Shown here piece by piece: positions 1 to 10,200 of a stretch of 30,985 nt of DNA. Position numbers and translations under genes: made by a program. Numbering within the stretch: the first letter of the stretch is position 1; every line of letters starts with the position of its first letter. Under the pieces are notes generated by a model. That model saw nothing but the letters and a program-made list of their open reading frames with translations, was not told the DNA's origin and did not search any database. The DNA comes from Acanthaster planci (lineage: Eukaryota > Echinodermata > Asteroidea > Valvatida > Acanthasteridae): the NCBI RefSeq assembly GCF_001949145.1, contig NW_019091588.1, positions 7,009-37,993 on the forward strand, given 5' to 3'.

Positions 1-103
1 GTTTCACACTCTGACTTTTACAACTGTTTTTACATGATTTTGTATGTCAGATTGGAAAGTTAATATGTGCTCACCAACACAGATTAAGAGGTTCTACTTG
101 TGC

Positions 104-2280
104 GCTAAGTCATTTTATGATGTGTTGTGTGAAAACTACCCAAAGAAAGTGTTGTGTAATTGGTCGCATTCCTTCAGTGGTCCAAACGGTTTAACAGCTG
201 TGTTTTGGTTATAACAAGAACTCAAGGCTATGCACTCCAACCACTGTGTATGACCCATGACTTTTTACTACCATTGTGTGTGCACAGTATTTGCACCATG
301 CTGGTTGTGTGTAGTAAGTATTGTATTATCTACTGTACATGTATGTAAATTGTGTTATTTTCCTAATATTACAGGGGTCCGTCCGTCCGTCGACCTGTCG
401 ACCCATATACCATCCAATCAGTCTGTTAACCCTATTTTATTGAGGAGAGCTTCAATAAAGATTTCGTCAGTTGTAGAGTATACAACAGAGACAGTGTCGT
501 CGTCTGTTAATCGCGGTCGTATCAGTGAGAACCTTGCGCTTACGGCGCAGAAACCTATCCGGCAGCCCGGCCGGATAATACAACAGTACGATTGGAGAAT
601 AGGCCTGCTTAAAAAAATGTCAGTTCAAGGCTCTGCATGCCCATGGCGGCAGCGTATTAATAGTGAATACCATGTACTGGGTGCATGTAGTCCACTATTC
701 AAGTAAGAATTTCTGCTCAGCTCATTAGCATAAAAAGTAGCAGCCCAGCATTTTTCTGAAAAAATGAGATTGTTTGACCCCGAAATGGTGAAATTGTGTA
801 AATCGTTGCCAGGATCAACTGCCTGGGTCTTTGAGCTATCCCATGAGAGCAGCATGGCTAAAAACTACAACTGAAAAAATGGTCCAAAGTGCCCAAGAAG
901 GTTGAGGGTTGCCACTTGAAAAATGGCTGCAATCAGACTTCGGAAAACTCACTTTTCGGGGGTGATTTTGTTTTGTTTTGGGAATAATTAAAAATGTAAT
1001 TGGTTAGCCCACAATAAATTGAAAATAAATCGAAAGATTAGGGACCAGAAAATAATTTTATTTGTGTTTCAGCAATCTCAAGGATGTTGGTAAGCATGTT
1101 ATTGGGCCCTGAACAGTGCCGATTTTACACTGTTTTAAATGGGGCTTAAATTAGTGGACTGTACCCTACTATTCAAGTACCGGGGACGGAAANGCTAAGT
1201 CATTTTATGATGTGTTGTGTGAAAACTACCCAAAGAAAGTGTTGTGTAATTGGTCGCATTCCTTCAGTGGTCCAAACGGTTTAACAGCTGTGTTTTGGTT
1301 ATAACAAGAACTCAAGGCTATACACTCCAACCACTGTGCTGTATTATCTACTGTACACCCATGACTTTTTACTACCATTGTGTGTGCACAGTATTTGCAC
1401 CGTGCAGGTTGTGTGTAGTAAGTGCTGTATTATCTACTGTACATGTATGTAATTGTGTTATTTTCCTAATATTACAGGGGTCCGTCCGTCCGTCCGTCGG
1501 CCTGTCGACCCATATACCATCCAATCAGTCTGATAACCCTATTTTATTGAGGAGAGCTTCAATAAAGATTTCGTCAGTTGTAGAGTAAACAACAGAGACA
1601 GTGTCGTCGTCTGTTAATCGCGGTCGTATCAGTGAGAACCTTGCGCTTACGGCGCAGAAACCTATCCGGCAGCCCCCCGGATAATACGACAGTACGATTG
1701 GAGAATACTTCAAACAATGTCAGTTCAAGGCTTTGCATGCCATGGCGGCAGCGTATTAATAGTGAGTACCAAGTACTGGGTGCATGCAGTCCACTATTCA
1801 AGTAAGAATTTCTGCTCAGCTCATTAGCATAAGAAGTAGCAGCCCAGCATTTTCTGAAAAAAGGAGATTGTTTGGCCCCGAAATGGTGAGATTGTGTAAA
1901 TCGTTGCCAGGATCAACTGCCTGGGTCTTTGAGCTATCCTATGAGAGAAGAATGGCTAAAAACTACACCTGAAAAATGGTCCTAAGTGCCCAAGAAGGTT
2001 GAGGGTTGCCACTTGAAAATGGCTGCAATCAGACGTCGGAAAACTCACTTTTCGGGGGTGATTTTGTTTTGTTTTGGGAATAATTAAAAATGTAATTGGT
2101 TAGCCCACAATAAATTGAAAAGAAATCGAAAGATTAGGGACCAGAAAATAATTTTATTTGTGTTTCAGCAATCTCAAGGATGTTGGTAAGCATGTTATTG
2201 GGCCCTGAACAGTGCCAATTTTACACTATTTTAAATGGGGCTTGAATTAGTGGACTGTACCCTACTATTCAAGTACCGGG
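104..2280. repeat. Tandem duplication of a ~1.1 kb unit
   Basis: Unit 1 runs from 104 to about 1192 and unit 2 from 1194 to about 2280, offset 1090. Both open with GCTAAGTCATTTTATG and close with CTACTATTCAAGTACCGGG. They are collinear, with scattered substitutions and small indels; unit 2 carries an extra segment near 1336-1358. Each holds a (GTCC)n stretch (near 377 and 1478), an AATAAAG motif (near 453 and 1562) and short ORFs that are not kept intact between the copies. I recognise no protein. The unit could be a non-coding transposon, part of an LTR element or a segmental duplication; the sequence does not decide. Confidence 0.9.
1193..1193. other. Undetermined base at the duplication junction
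   Basis: The only n in the window lies exactly between the two tandem units. This is what a scaffold join or a collapsed or expanded repeat would leave, so the duplication may be partly an assembly product. Confidence 0.95.
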
Positions 2281-2335
2281 AATGAAAGAAAACAGTAAAG
2301 GCGCCCTCTATAAACACCAAGATACAAAGGGCGAC

Positions 2336-2466
2336 AGCACCCGACGCGCCGCGTCGTGCGTCGTGTCGTGCGTCGCGTCGTGCTTCTGGCAACGTAATAG
2401 GTGACGTACGACACGACGTACGACAAGGGAGCCATCGTGCCGTCGCGTCGTGTAGTTGCGTCGCCT
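2336..2466. repeat. CGTCGTG-rich low-complexity block with foldback
   Basis: The block is made of variants of CGTCGTG on the left and CACGACG on the right. The segments 2353-2371 and 2406-2424 are reverse complements over 19 bases with two mismatches, leaving a ~34-base loop. The block is far richer in CpG than its surroundings. The arginine-rich minus-strand frame across it is a translation of the repeat, not a gene. Confidence 0.75.
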
Positions 2467-3219
2467 GGAGGGAGGCTGAAGAGAGAGAGAAATGTGTGTC
2501 GTAAATAGTACACCATACTAAATATCCTTCGGAACACCATTTTGGTACACAACTTTTCTAAAACCACAAAACGCTAATGGGCTTTCCACATCCTGAGGCT
2601 AATGTCGGTAGGTCTACATCTAAAACGTACTCGAAGATGTGCCAGCTGTAGCCTAAAACATCGTTACACACTTGAAGCCTCTGTTACATAATACAGTCTA
2701 TACGTAATTTGAACTGAGCGTATTTTTGTCTTTTTTGTATACGTTTAACAAGTTCTGTTTTATCTATATGTCTTTTCTATATTCGTAATTGTACCAATAG
2801 AAATAAAACACTTCTGTACTTTGGTGATGCAAACAAAAACGTCTAATCTGATGTCAATAAAATTACACTGGAATGGACTTCTGTGCACAGAGTCTTGCTT
2901 TTACCATTAAAAAGGGGACACAAAAATATGTCGAAAACGCGGTTGCGTTCTATTTATATTCAGCTCAAGAACGCTAAGTAGACTAGAAAAGAGCACCCAG
3001 TAGAATTTACTCCTGTTAATCTTGAGTGGCCTGGCACACTGCAGCTGAAATATTCCTAAAAAGGCATGAGTTGTTGTCATGCGGCTTCCTATTTTTCAAA
3101 TGCTCTTTTTGTCTACACTTCACTGGGCCACTCTTTGAGCATATCAATTCTGAAAATTGTCCAAATCCATATATTGTGGTGTAATAAAAACATTACGACA
3201 TTGACGCCTCAGCTTAACC
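2467..3219. other. A/T-rich stretch, no gene seen
   Basis: No ORF with recognisable similarity, no RNA gene and no clear repeat are visible here. AATAAA occurs near 2802 in ordinary A/T-rich sequence. Confidence 0.5.
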
Positions 3220-3455
3220 CATGATCAAGCGGGTGCCGCGCGAAGCGCGACAGGGCGCTATTAATGTTGAATTTCCAGTGAAAACACGGAGGCCAACCTC
3301 TTTACGAGAGTCAACAGGCGGCGCTGTTTCGGTCTGATTAATTCTGCACTGTTTCTAGATCCTATCCTACGGGCGCGTACTTGGTGTATACCGCAGTGCA
3401 ACGAAGAGCATGCAGATCAGTAAAATACGGAGCGTCTATACTCTAGGGGTGAGAG
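3220..3455 (+). promoter_or_regulatory. CpG-rich patch, possible mios promoter / 5' UTR exon
   Basis: CpG dinucleotides cluster here (for example CCGCGCGAAGCGCGAC near 3236, GGCGGCGCTG near 3316 and CGGGCGCGTAC near 3370) while the flanking kilobases are CpG-poor. A donor-like site (GG followed by GTGAG) lies at 3449-3453. The first coding exon of the plus-strand mios gene, at 7190, is preceded by an acceptor-like site at 7161-7162, so an upstream non-coding exon is expected. That it starts here is inference. The short perfect hairpin CGCGC-GAA-GCGCG near 3238 is an alternative reason for the local composition. Confidence 0.25.
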
Positions 3456-3739
3456 GTGAGGATGGTAGGAAAAAAACTTATTTTTGGACAATAATGTAGG
3501 TTAAACGCTACAAAATACAAACGAACCCGGATGTTCGATATAGGTAGAAGTTCATTAAGGGATAGATTTGCTCCAGAAAGTGCAAACGGAGGTTTTCTTT
3601 GGTACAACTAGGTGTACCCGTGGTTTACTTGGCACTTTGGCAGTGGCACTGGCAGAGCACTTTTCAACACCCCATAGCGTTACGACACCGTGTAAACCGT
3701 GTTTTTGAAAAGTCACACGGAGTAGTGACTTAAGTTCTC

Positions 3740-3830
3740 GAAGTAGGTTTGGCCGTGCATTGCCGTGGTATTTACCAAGCTGGCATTCGGAAATTGGGTG
3801 GAAATAAAGAATGAATGAATGATGTTGGGC
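3740..3830 (+). mobile_element. Possible LINE 3' tail with GAAT repeats
   Basis: GGAAATAAAGAATGAATGAATGATG near 3800 pairs an AATAAA signal with a short (GAAT)n tract. This resembles the 3' ends of CR1/L2-type non-LTR retrotransposons. No reverse transcriptase coding is visible upstream, so this would be a short 5'-truncated copy. The match is to a general pattern only. Confidence 0.3.
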
Positions 3831-4029
3831 CGAGTGATCACTATCAGCATGATCAATGCCATGGAGGGGAGGATGCTGTGCTGCTCTGCAGCACCGTCTG
3901 TCCCTGTGAAACCTTATCCACCACGCTATGTCTGAGTAGAGTTGCAATGTTATGCAACATACGCACACAATGCCAAACCCTTCAAACGGGTTACAATGCC
4001 TTGCACCTGCGCTGACCTAGCAACGTATT

Positions 4030-4240
4030 GGATTGGACATCTCACACGCTCAAGTTGTCTCTAGGCCTAATTTGAAAATCTTCATGGATGACTTGGCAAA
4101 CGGTAAAGTTGTCCCTCCAGTCGAGTTGTCTCAACAGTCAAATTGTCCAAAGTTGAGTTGGCAAATGGTTGAGTTGTTTGACATCCCCCGAGTCATCTTG
4201 GGCCCAAGTCAAGTCCTACCTGAGTCTACTCGTCAATAAA
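4030..4240. repeat. Degenerate GAGTTGTC-type repeat
   Basis: Diverged short words such as AAGTTGTC, GAGTTGTC, GAGTTGGCAAA and GAGTTGTTTGAC recur every 20-40 bases. They keep an open plus-strand frame by chance. I see no gene. Confidence 0.4.
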
Positions 4241-4719
4241 TTGCCTGTCAAAGTTGCTAACAAAATATTACAACTGGGTGAGACAACTTAAAAACCTGTT
4301 AAAAACAATGACTCTATTTTTAGTTTGATAGAAGTTGGCAGTCATGGCAGTACTATGGAATCATCATTAGGCCTAGTTAGCAGTACATCAGTGGCCCCTC
4401 CAAAAAGATGAAAAGTATACATGTAATTTATACATTAATGGAAATGTACAAATGAAAAGTTACAGAACTTTCTTAATATGTCATTAATATAATAGTGAAC
4501 CTGAAAAGATTACCTATGGGAACCTTGTGCGACATTCATTTTTGAACAAGTATCTGTTTGATATTCCAATGTTGAATCGTAATCGGAAGTAATCGTTTGA
4601 CATTCACAGTGCACACTCCTAAAAATGATGGAGTTATTATTATATGTACTACATGTATTATGTATTTCTGGTAATGACACCAAGGATTCCTCAAAAGCAC
4701 TGTAGGTACGGTAGCTCAT

Positions 4720-4930
4720 AAGCCTGAAGAAACCTGCGGAGAAAAGTGAGTGAGAGCACTTTACAGTTTTAGAGGTGGGAGGGAAACCCCAGAGGAATAT
4801 TCTGGGTAAACCCCATGGAATTAGGTAGGGACTGAAATCCCAATCCACGTGTGGACTGAACAGGGAATAGATCCTGGACCACAGGGGTGGAAGGTGAGGA
4901 AGAACCACTACACTAACCTGACTCCCAGAC
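4720..4930 (-). mobile_element. tRNA-derived SINE
   Basis: Read on the minus strand, the head at about 4926 contains a pol III box A-like TTAGTGTAGTGG (complement of 4905-4916). A box B-like GGATCTATTCC (complement of 4864-4874) follows at tRNA-like spacing. A non-tRNA body runs from there to about 4720 (ATTTCAGTCCCTACC, then ATGGGGTTTACCC, then GGTTTCCCTCCCACC). Box B departs from consensus at one central position, so the copy is old. No target-site duplication is obvious. The long minus-strand ORF across this area is a read-through of the SINE and the adjacent hairpin. Confidence 0.6.
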
Positions 4931-4993
4931 TGCAAAAGGGACGGAAAAAAACAAACTATGCCACCATGCACATCCATGGACATAAGCCTTATT

Positions 4994-5126
4994 GCAAATA
5001 CTGCACGGGTGATTTTACACAATGGTAGAAAGGCATTGTCGGAAGGAAAAAGGAGCAAACATTGCCCCATTTTCCTTCCCACATTGCCTTTGTACCATTG
5101 TACAAAATCACCCGTGCGGTATTTGT
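4994..5126. repeat. Long inverted repeat (57-bp arms, 19-bp loop)
   Basis: Arms 4994-5050 and 5070-5126 are each 57 bases and reverse-complementary, with only a handful of mismatches and no indels that I can see. The loop is 5051-5069. An RNA from either strand would fold into a long near-perfect hairpin. The head of the SINE lies about 65 bp to the left. A MITE remnant and a hairpin-RNA locus are both possible; nothing in the sequence proves expression. Confidence 0.85.
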
Positions 5127-5449
5127 GAAACCCATGCACCTCCTGGAGATCACGTCAAATATGATGTCATTGTTTTCAGTCAGTGACGACTCCTTGCAAC
5201 CTGGGGCGTGGGGTTTTAGGGAGTCAAACAATCCCTGAAATGCAGGTGGAACAGTTGGTTTTTTTGTTCCGTTTCCCCTTTTTTGTTTCTAGGGATGTGC
5301 GTCCTGAGCAGCTGCCAAATTTCAAACCGTTTCTTATTCGATGTGTAATTTCAAACAGTTACTTGTTCAACATTGAATGTCAAACGTCAAACAAGGAATA
5401 AGTAACTACATGTAACTTCACACTGCTGATAAGATTGGGTTATTATGTA

Positions 5450-5557
5450 GGGTACGAATTGACGTAGGCACAAGTTGACCTGGGTACGAGTTGACGCAGA
5501 TTGAAGATGGCTTGAGTACGAATGACTTGGGTGTTGACTAATGGGTACGAGTTGACC
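5450..5557 (+). repeat. Degenerate GGGTACGAGTTGAC repeats
   Basis: GGTACGAATTGACG, GGCACAAGTTGACC, GGGTACGAGTTGACG, GAGTACGAATGAC and GGGTACGAGTTGACC follow one another at about 20-30 base intervals. This is a decayed minisatellite, and overlapping small minus-strand ORFs result from it. Confidence 0.6.
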
Positions 5558-5870
5558 ATTCTGGTTACTGCACATAAGTCATTTGATGTACATGTATGTA
5601 CAGTACTTATTCTTTGTACTGGACTTCCTGCGTATTCAGGACCTCCACACTCAATGTAACTGTTCACAAGACATGACAAATGCCGTAGTTGTAGGGTACC
5701 CTTTTACCGTGTTTGTGTCATTTTATTTGCACTCAATATGGGGGGGGGGAGGTCCAATGTACACAGACATTCCAGTACCTGGGTCCCATTTATGGGGCAA
5801 GTGTTAACAGTATTATATGTAGACTCAGGCCCTATGAGGGCTGTTATCTGTGAGCTGGGTTAGGCCTACC

Positions 5871-5934
5871 CCCAGAACTGTGCTGTAGGGTTTGTTAATT
5901 GTCCTACAAACCCCACCATGCCCACAGTTCTGGG
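5871..5934. repeat. Imperfect 64-bp palindrome
   Basis: The outer arms CCCAGAACTGTG (5871-5882) and CACAGTTCTGGG (5923-5934) are perfect complements. The inner arms 5885-5895 and 5906-5916 pair with one mismatch. The loop is about 10 bases. It has no ORF and could be the core of a small foldback element. Confidence 0.7.
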
Positions 5935-6784
5935 TGTATGACTGAGTGTGAGACAAAGTTTCAAAGCTGAAAGAAGGCTGCGATTTGCTCTTACTCGATT
6001 TGGACCAGGGGATTTTTAGAAATTAGTTGACTTATGTAAGAACATTTAGTGCACTGTCATGTCTGTTGTTTCGCTCAATCAAATTACAGCCTGCATGCAT
6101 ATTCATAAGTGTAAAATATTTTTGGGTATTGAAACACTTGCCATGCTTGCAGAAATGTTCAACTATTAGGGAAACATTGCTTACATGATTCATCCCTTTT
6201 ACTACCCCTAGATACATGTGTTTAGTTTATGCCCTAGGAATCGTCACACAGTGTTTCCACATGGAAGCAAGACACGATGAACCCTGTAGTCGTATGATCC
6301 CGTTTTTGTGTCATTGTATTTGTGTTGCATAGATGACGTACACATGTTTCTCCATGGTGCATCAGATTGGGATTAGACTACCTGTAGTTGGACCACACTG
6401 CTTATTCAGTTTAACATGTTCAAAATATATGGATGCCACTTGACACCCTGTGCACAGACCTAATGGGACTCTGAAAATTGTGTTTTTTAAATGAAAACTT
6501 CAATATTTTCACTAGTACATGTACATGTAAATTTGGCAATGACTTAAAGCTAATTTTACCTTTACCCTGTAGCCGTTCCAACTTTGTAAATCATATGGAA
6601 TCTTGTTGGATTTGTAGTGGTTTAATTAATCACAGTGGCCATAGTTATGGAAGTTTGGACAGGTTGCTGTCTACATGTACTTTTGTTGCGCTAGTGACCA
6701 GTCTGGTGCATTGGAAGCAGTAACCAGACCAATCAACAACAAATTGATCTCTGACTTTATTTCCCTTAATCCCCCAGGGATATT

Positions 6785-6965
6785 AATCTAGTGAAAAAAA
6801 GAAAAAATATATTGAAAAAATTAATACGATCTGATTAAGAAAAGAAAGGGGGAAGCAGAGGGAAAAAGGCACACAGAATGGAGTCAAACCCAAGACACTG
6901 AGATTGCAGATTAGCATGCGTAACGATAGGGCTATTGCATATCACAAGGATAGGTGGATAGATTG
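6785..6965 (-). mobile_element. tRNA-related SINE-like remnant
   Basis: The minus strand from about 6950 carries CATGCTAATCTGC followed by GGGTTTGACTCC (complement of 6882-6893). These resemble the anticodon arm of a serine-type tRNA and a box B with one change. A C/T-rich stretch follows to about 6785. Box A is not convincing and no tRNA cloverleaf can be closed, so this is more likely an eroded SINE than a tRNA gene. Confidence 0.4.
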
Positions 6966-7162
6966 GCAATGATTTGTGCAATGGCATAACTGTAGAGTTT
7001 GGAAGTCATGTTACGGTTGCTGTAATTACAGCCACTTCATTATTTAAAAGTTTGCAATTACTGATTCCCACCTCACCTCATGAGGTACGTGTACAAAACT
7101 AAACATGTTTTTATGGTGTTCATGACTGAATTATTTTTGTTTACTTCTATTGTATTCTTCAG

Positions 7163-7202
7163 AAATCCGATCCATTGTGACGTTCCATCATGAGTTCTTC
7201 AG
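7163..7202 (+). CDS. mios: mios exon with start codon (13 coding bases)
   Basis: A pyrimidine-rich acceptor ends in AG at 7161-7162 and a GTATGG donor starts at 7203. ATG at 7190-7192 begins a 13-base coding part (Met-Ser-Ser-Ser plus one base). The next exon completes the split codon as alanine and continues in frame into the recognisable MIOS sequence. This start was chosen because the next exon has no in-frame Met before the conserved sequence. 7163-7189 would be 5' UTR. The exon is short and is supported only by splice sites and frame. Confidence 0.6.
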
Positions 7203-10200
7203 GTATGGTTTTCACTATAACCCCTATCTCCATAGCACATGGTAGACTGAGTAACTCCAGGCCTACGAAGGCCAATGAAATTTGATTTGTTTCTTATCAG
7301 GGTTTTTTCCAATTTAGATGTGTTTTTTTTTCATTATTCATTATTTTCTATCATGGAAAAATAATACCCTTTTCACATTGCAGCCGGTGTGGTTGTTGAT
7401 TTTGCTGAAGTAAAGTCATGGTGTTAGACCAGAGATTACGGCTGGACGGACATGTATGGTTCAGACATGGCTTGAATTGTTTGGTGCCCTTTCTGGCATG
7501 GTTTGACTTTTATTGACTATTGGGTACCCCGTTGGGCTGACAAGGTGCCCATGGGCATTCAGGCAGATTTTTTGTGTTCTGATGACCGCAAATGCCGGAA
7601 CGTACATGTAACTTTTGATGTTGGGAGTTGGATGAGGCGTTCTAAAATGATGAAATTTTTTTATGCGGGACCAAAATCACATTGGAGCGCTGATGAGAAA
7701 AAATCTAATTTCATTAACCTAATCTGATGCTCATGACTGATGGAAATGTGCAGTCATGTTTTTCTTCAATGTCATGAGCATTGGAGTTAGAGTTACTAAA
7801 GTTTTGTACATACATGTAGAGGTTTTTCACATTGCTTTTAGTATACCTTTATTTTTTATTTTGAACTGCATTTGTATCATTTTGATTTGGCAATACATGT
7901 GTCGGGTGCCTTGGTGAGCTCAAGAGGAATAAAGAACGGAGTATGTTGCAGCAGGTGTATAATATATGAAGATGTATTTTACGCATCATGTGTAATGTGC
8001 GTGACGTAATGTGCGTGATGTCATCCACGTCTAACAATGGGCGCAACCGATTGAAATATGCCCTCTTTGGCAAGTGAAGTTTGAATGGGCTTATGTTTAT
8101 TAGGTTATTTTTACTATTATTAAAGTGGTACCTTGGCAGTGGTATAGACTTGATCTTTGGTTAGATGTACATGTACATCATCCAAAATTACTAAGAAATA
8201 CATGTAACTCATGCCTTGGCAATGGTGCAATTTTTTATTAGTTATTTTATAAGTTCATATGTTGATGATAGTATATTTCTGCCTTCGCATTACTGCTGAT
8301 TTTATTTTAACAGTAAAACTAATCTGTGAGAAATTGAATACAACCATGACAAAAAATATTATTTCCCAATTTGCCAGGGTTCTGCATCATTTTCAATGCT
8401 TTCTTGTAATTCAAAATTCATTTATTTACATACATTTATTTACGCTTGCATTCGTAGTGGCTAATTCTAGTTCACTCATTACTACAATTCTTGTAGTCGG
8501 CTGTTAATGTGTTAAACAGTCTTCACTCTTTGTCAAAGTTTGATTTCTGTCATCATTTGGCATCAAAGCCATACACGTCTTTACTCGAAGTTCATTTTTA
8601 TATTGGTTTCTTGCAACATGCAATGTCTGCTAGCACAAAAACACAAATTTGCCTTCCTAAATTTTAAGCCATGAAGATCTTAGCTTCATCATCTCATATA
8701 GGTTAGCAATACAATATCCCATTTGTTAAGAAATGTTTAAAATGAAACTATTTTAAGTTAAAATTGTACATACAATAAAGAAGAGCTAAATTGTCAATCG
8801 ATGTGGAACTAATTGGACATAAAAGGAAAAAGTAATAACACAACTGAAAATAAGCTATGCGAATAATGTATTTGTAAATAAGATGTACAGTCTAATTTTG
8901 GAGCTGTGGTTGGAAGACAAATGTACAGTAGTGCTGCAGCTGAACCGAACCAAAAATTGTTAAACATGGCACTTTCGAACCGAACCGTACTAAACTGGTT
9001 GGTTCACACGTTCGGCTTTAATATGGCATGGCATTGATAAGAAAACATGATAAAAAACCTCGATACAGTGCAGACGATGTTAAGCACGACGTAACTCATC
9101 ACATTCGTACAAAAGGGCCACCGGTCAAGGCTTTTCCACGTCGTTTGGCACCTAACCGTTGCATTATTGCGAAGCAAGAATTTGACCTCATGCTACAATT
9201 AGGCATCACTCGACCATCACAAAGCAGTTGGGCTACTGCACTGCACATGGCTCCGAAAAAACTGGAGATTGGCACCCTTGCAGTGATTATCGCACTCTTT
9301 ACAGTGTAACTATTCCTGATTGCTATCCAATCCTGCACATTCACTACTTCACTGCATCTTTACACGGTAAAGTCATTTTTTCCAAGATAGATTTAGCAAG
9401 AGTGTATCACCAAATACCATTTGAACCTAGCGATATTCACAGAACAACCATATCAACACCATTTGGTTTGTTCGAATTTACTAGAATGCCTTTTGCTCTA
9501 TGAAATGCAGCCCAAACCTTCCAACGCTTCATTGACCAAGTTTTACGTGGACTACCCTTTGTATTTGCTTATGTTGATGATTTGCTTGTTGCCAGTAGTT
9601 CTGATGGGGAACACTATTCTCCTTTAAAATAACTCTTCCAAAGACTTGACGAGTTTGGTTTGGTTGTCAACCCAGACAAGTGCATATTCAGAGTTAATAG
9701 TGTCGAGTTTCTAGGGCATAGTGTCAGTGCCAAAGGTTTTTCTCCAATACCAGAGAAAGTAACCGCCATCGTCGATTTTCCAGTTCCAACCTCAATTCGT
9801 CAATTGCGAAGATATTTGGGATTAATGAATTTTTACCGAAGATTCATTCCATCATGTGCTCACATTGTTCAGCCACTTAGGGATATTCTTCAAGGCAAAA
9901 AGCAAAATAGGAATATCCACTTAACACCTGCTGAAATCGAAGCTTTTAACGCTAGTAAAGCGGCATTAGCTGAAGCTACATTGTTGTGCCATCCTGTCCA
10001 AAATGCTATTCTTAGTTTGACAACTAGTTAATTTGACTGACATCAAATATACTGTAGCCATGGGCGGAGTTTTGCACCAGTTAGTGGACTCTATGTGGCA
10101 GCCAATCGGTTTTTTCTCAAAACGGTTGCAACCCACAGAAGCAAGATATAGCACTTTTGGTAGAGAATTGTTGGCATAATACCTTGGTGTGCGACATTTT

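Noticed and set aside
121-487. LTR-like segment TGTTGTG...ACAACA with AATAAAG in the tandem units
   Set aside because: No primer-binding site follows, no polypurine tract precedes and no retroelement coding is nearby; TG...CA ends alone are weak.
3555-3968. 137-codon minus-strand ORF
   Set aside because: No domain recognised, and it runs backwards through a likely LINE tail with a GAAT repeat. Open by chance.
4510-5139. 209-codon minus-strand ORF, the longest open frame
   Set aside because: It spans the SINE and the loop and arms of the long hairpin. Its composition is that of translated repeats and no domain is seen.
6880-6955. Functional tRNA-Ser gene on the minus strand
   Set aside because: The box B-like and anticodon-arm-like parts are present, but no box A or acceptor stem pairing can be found.
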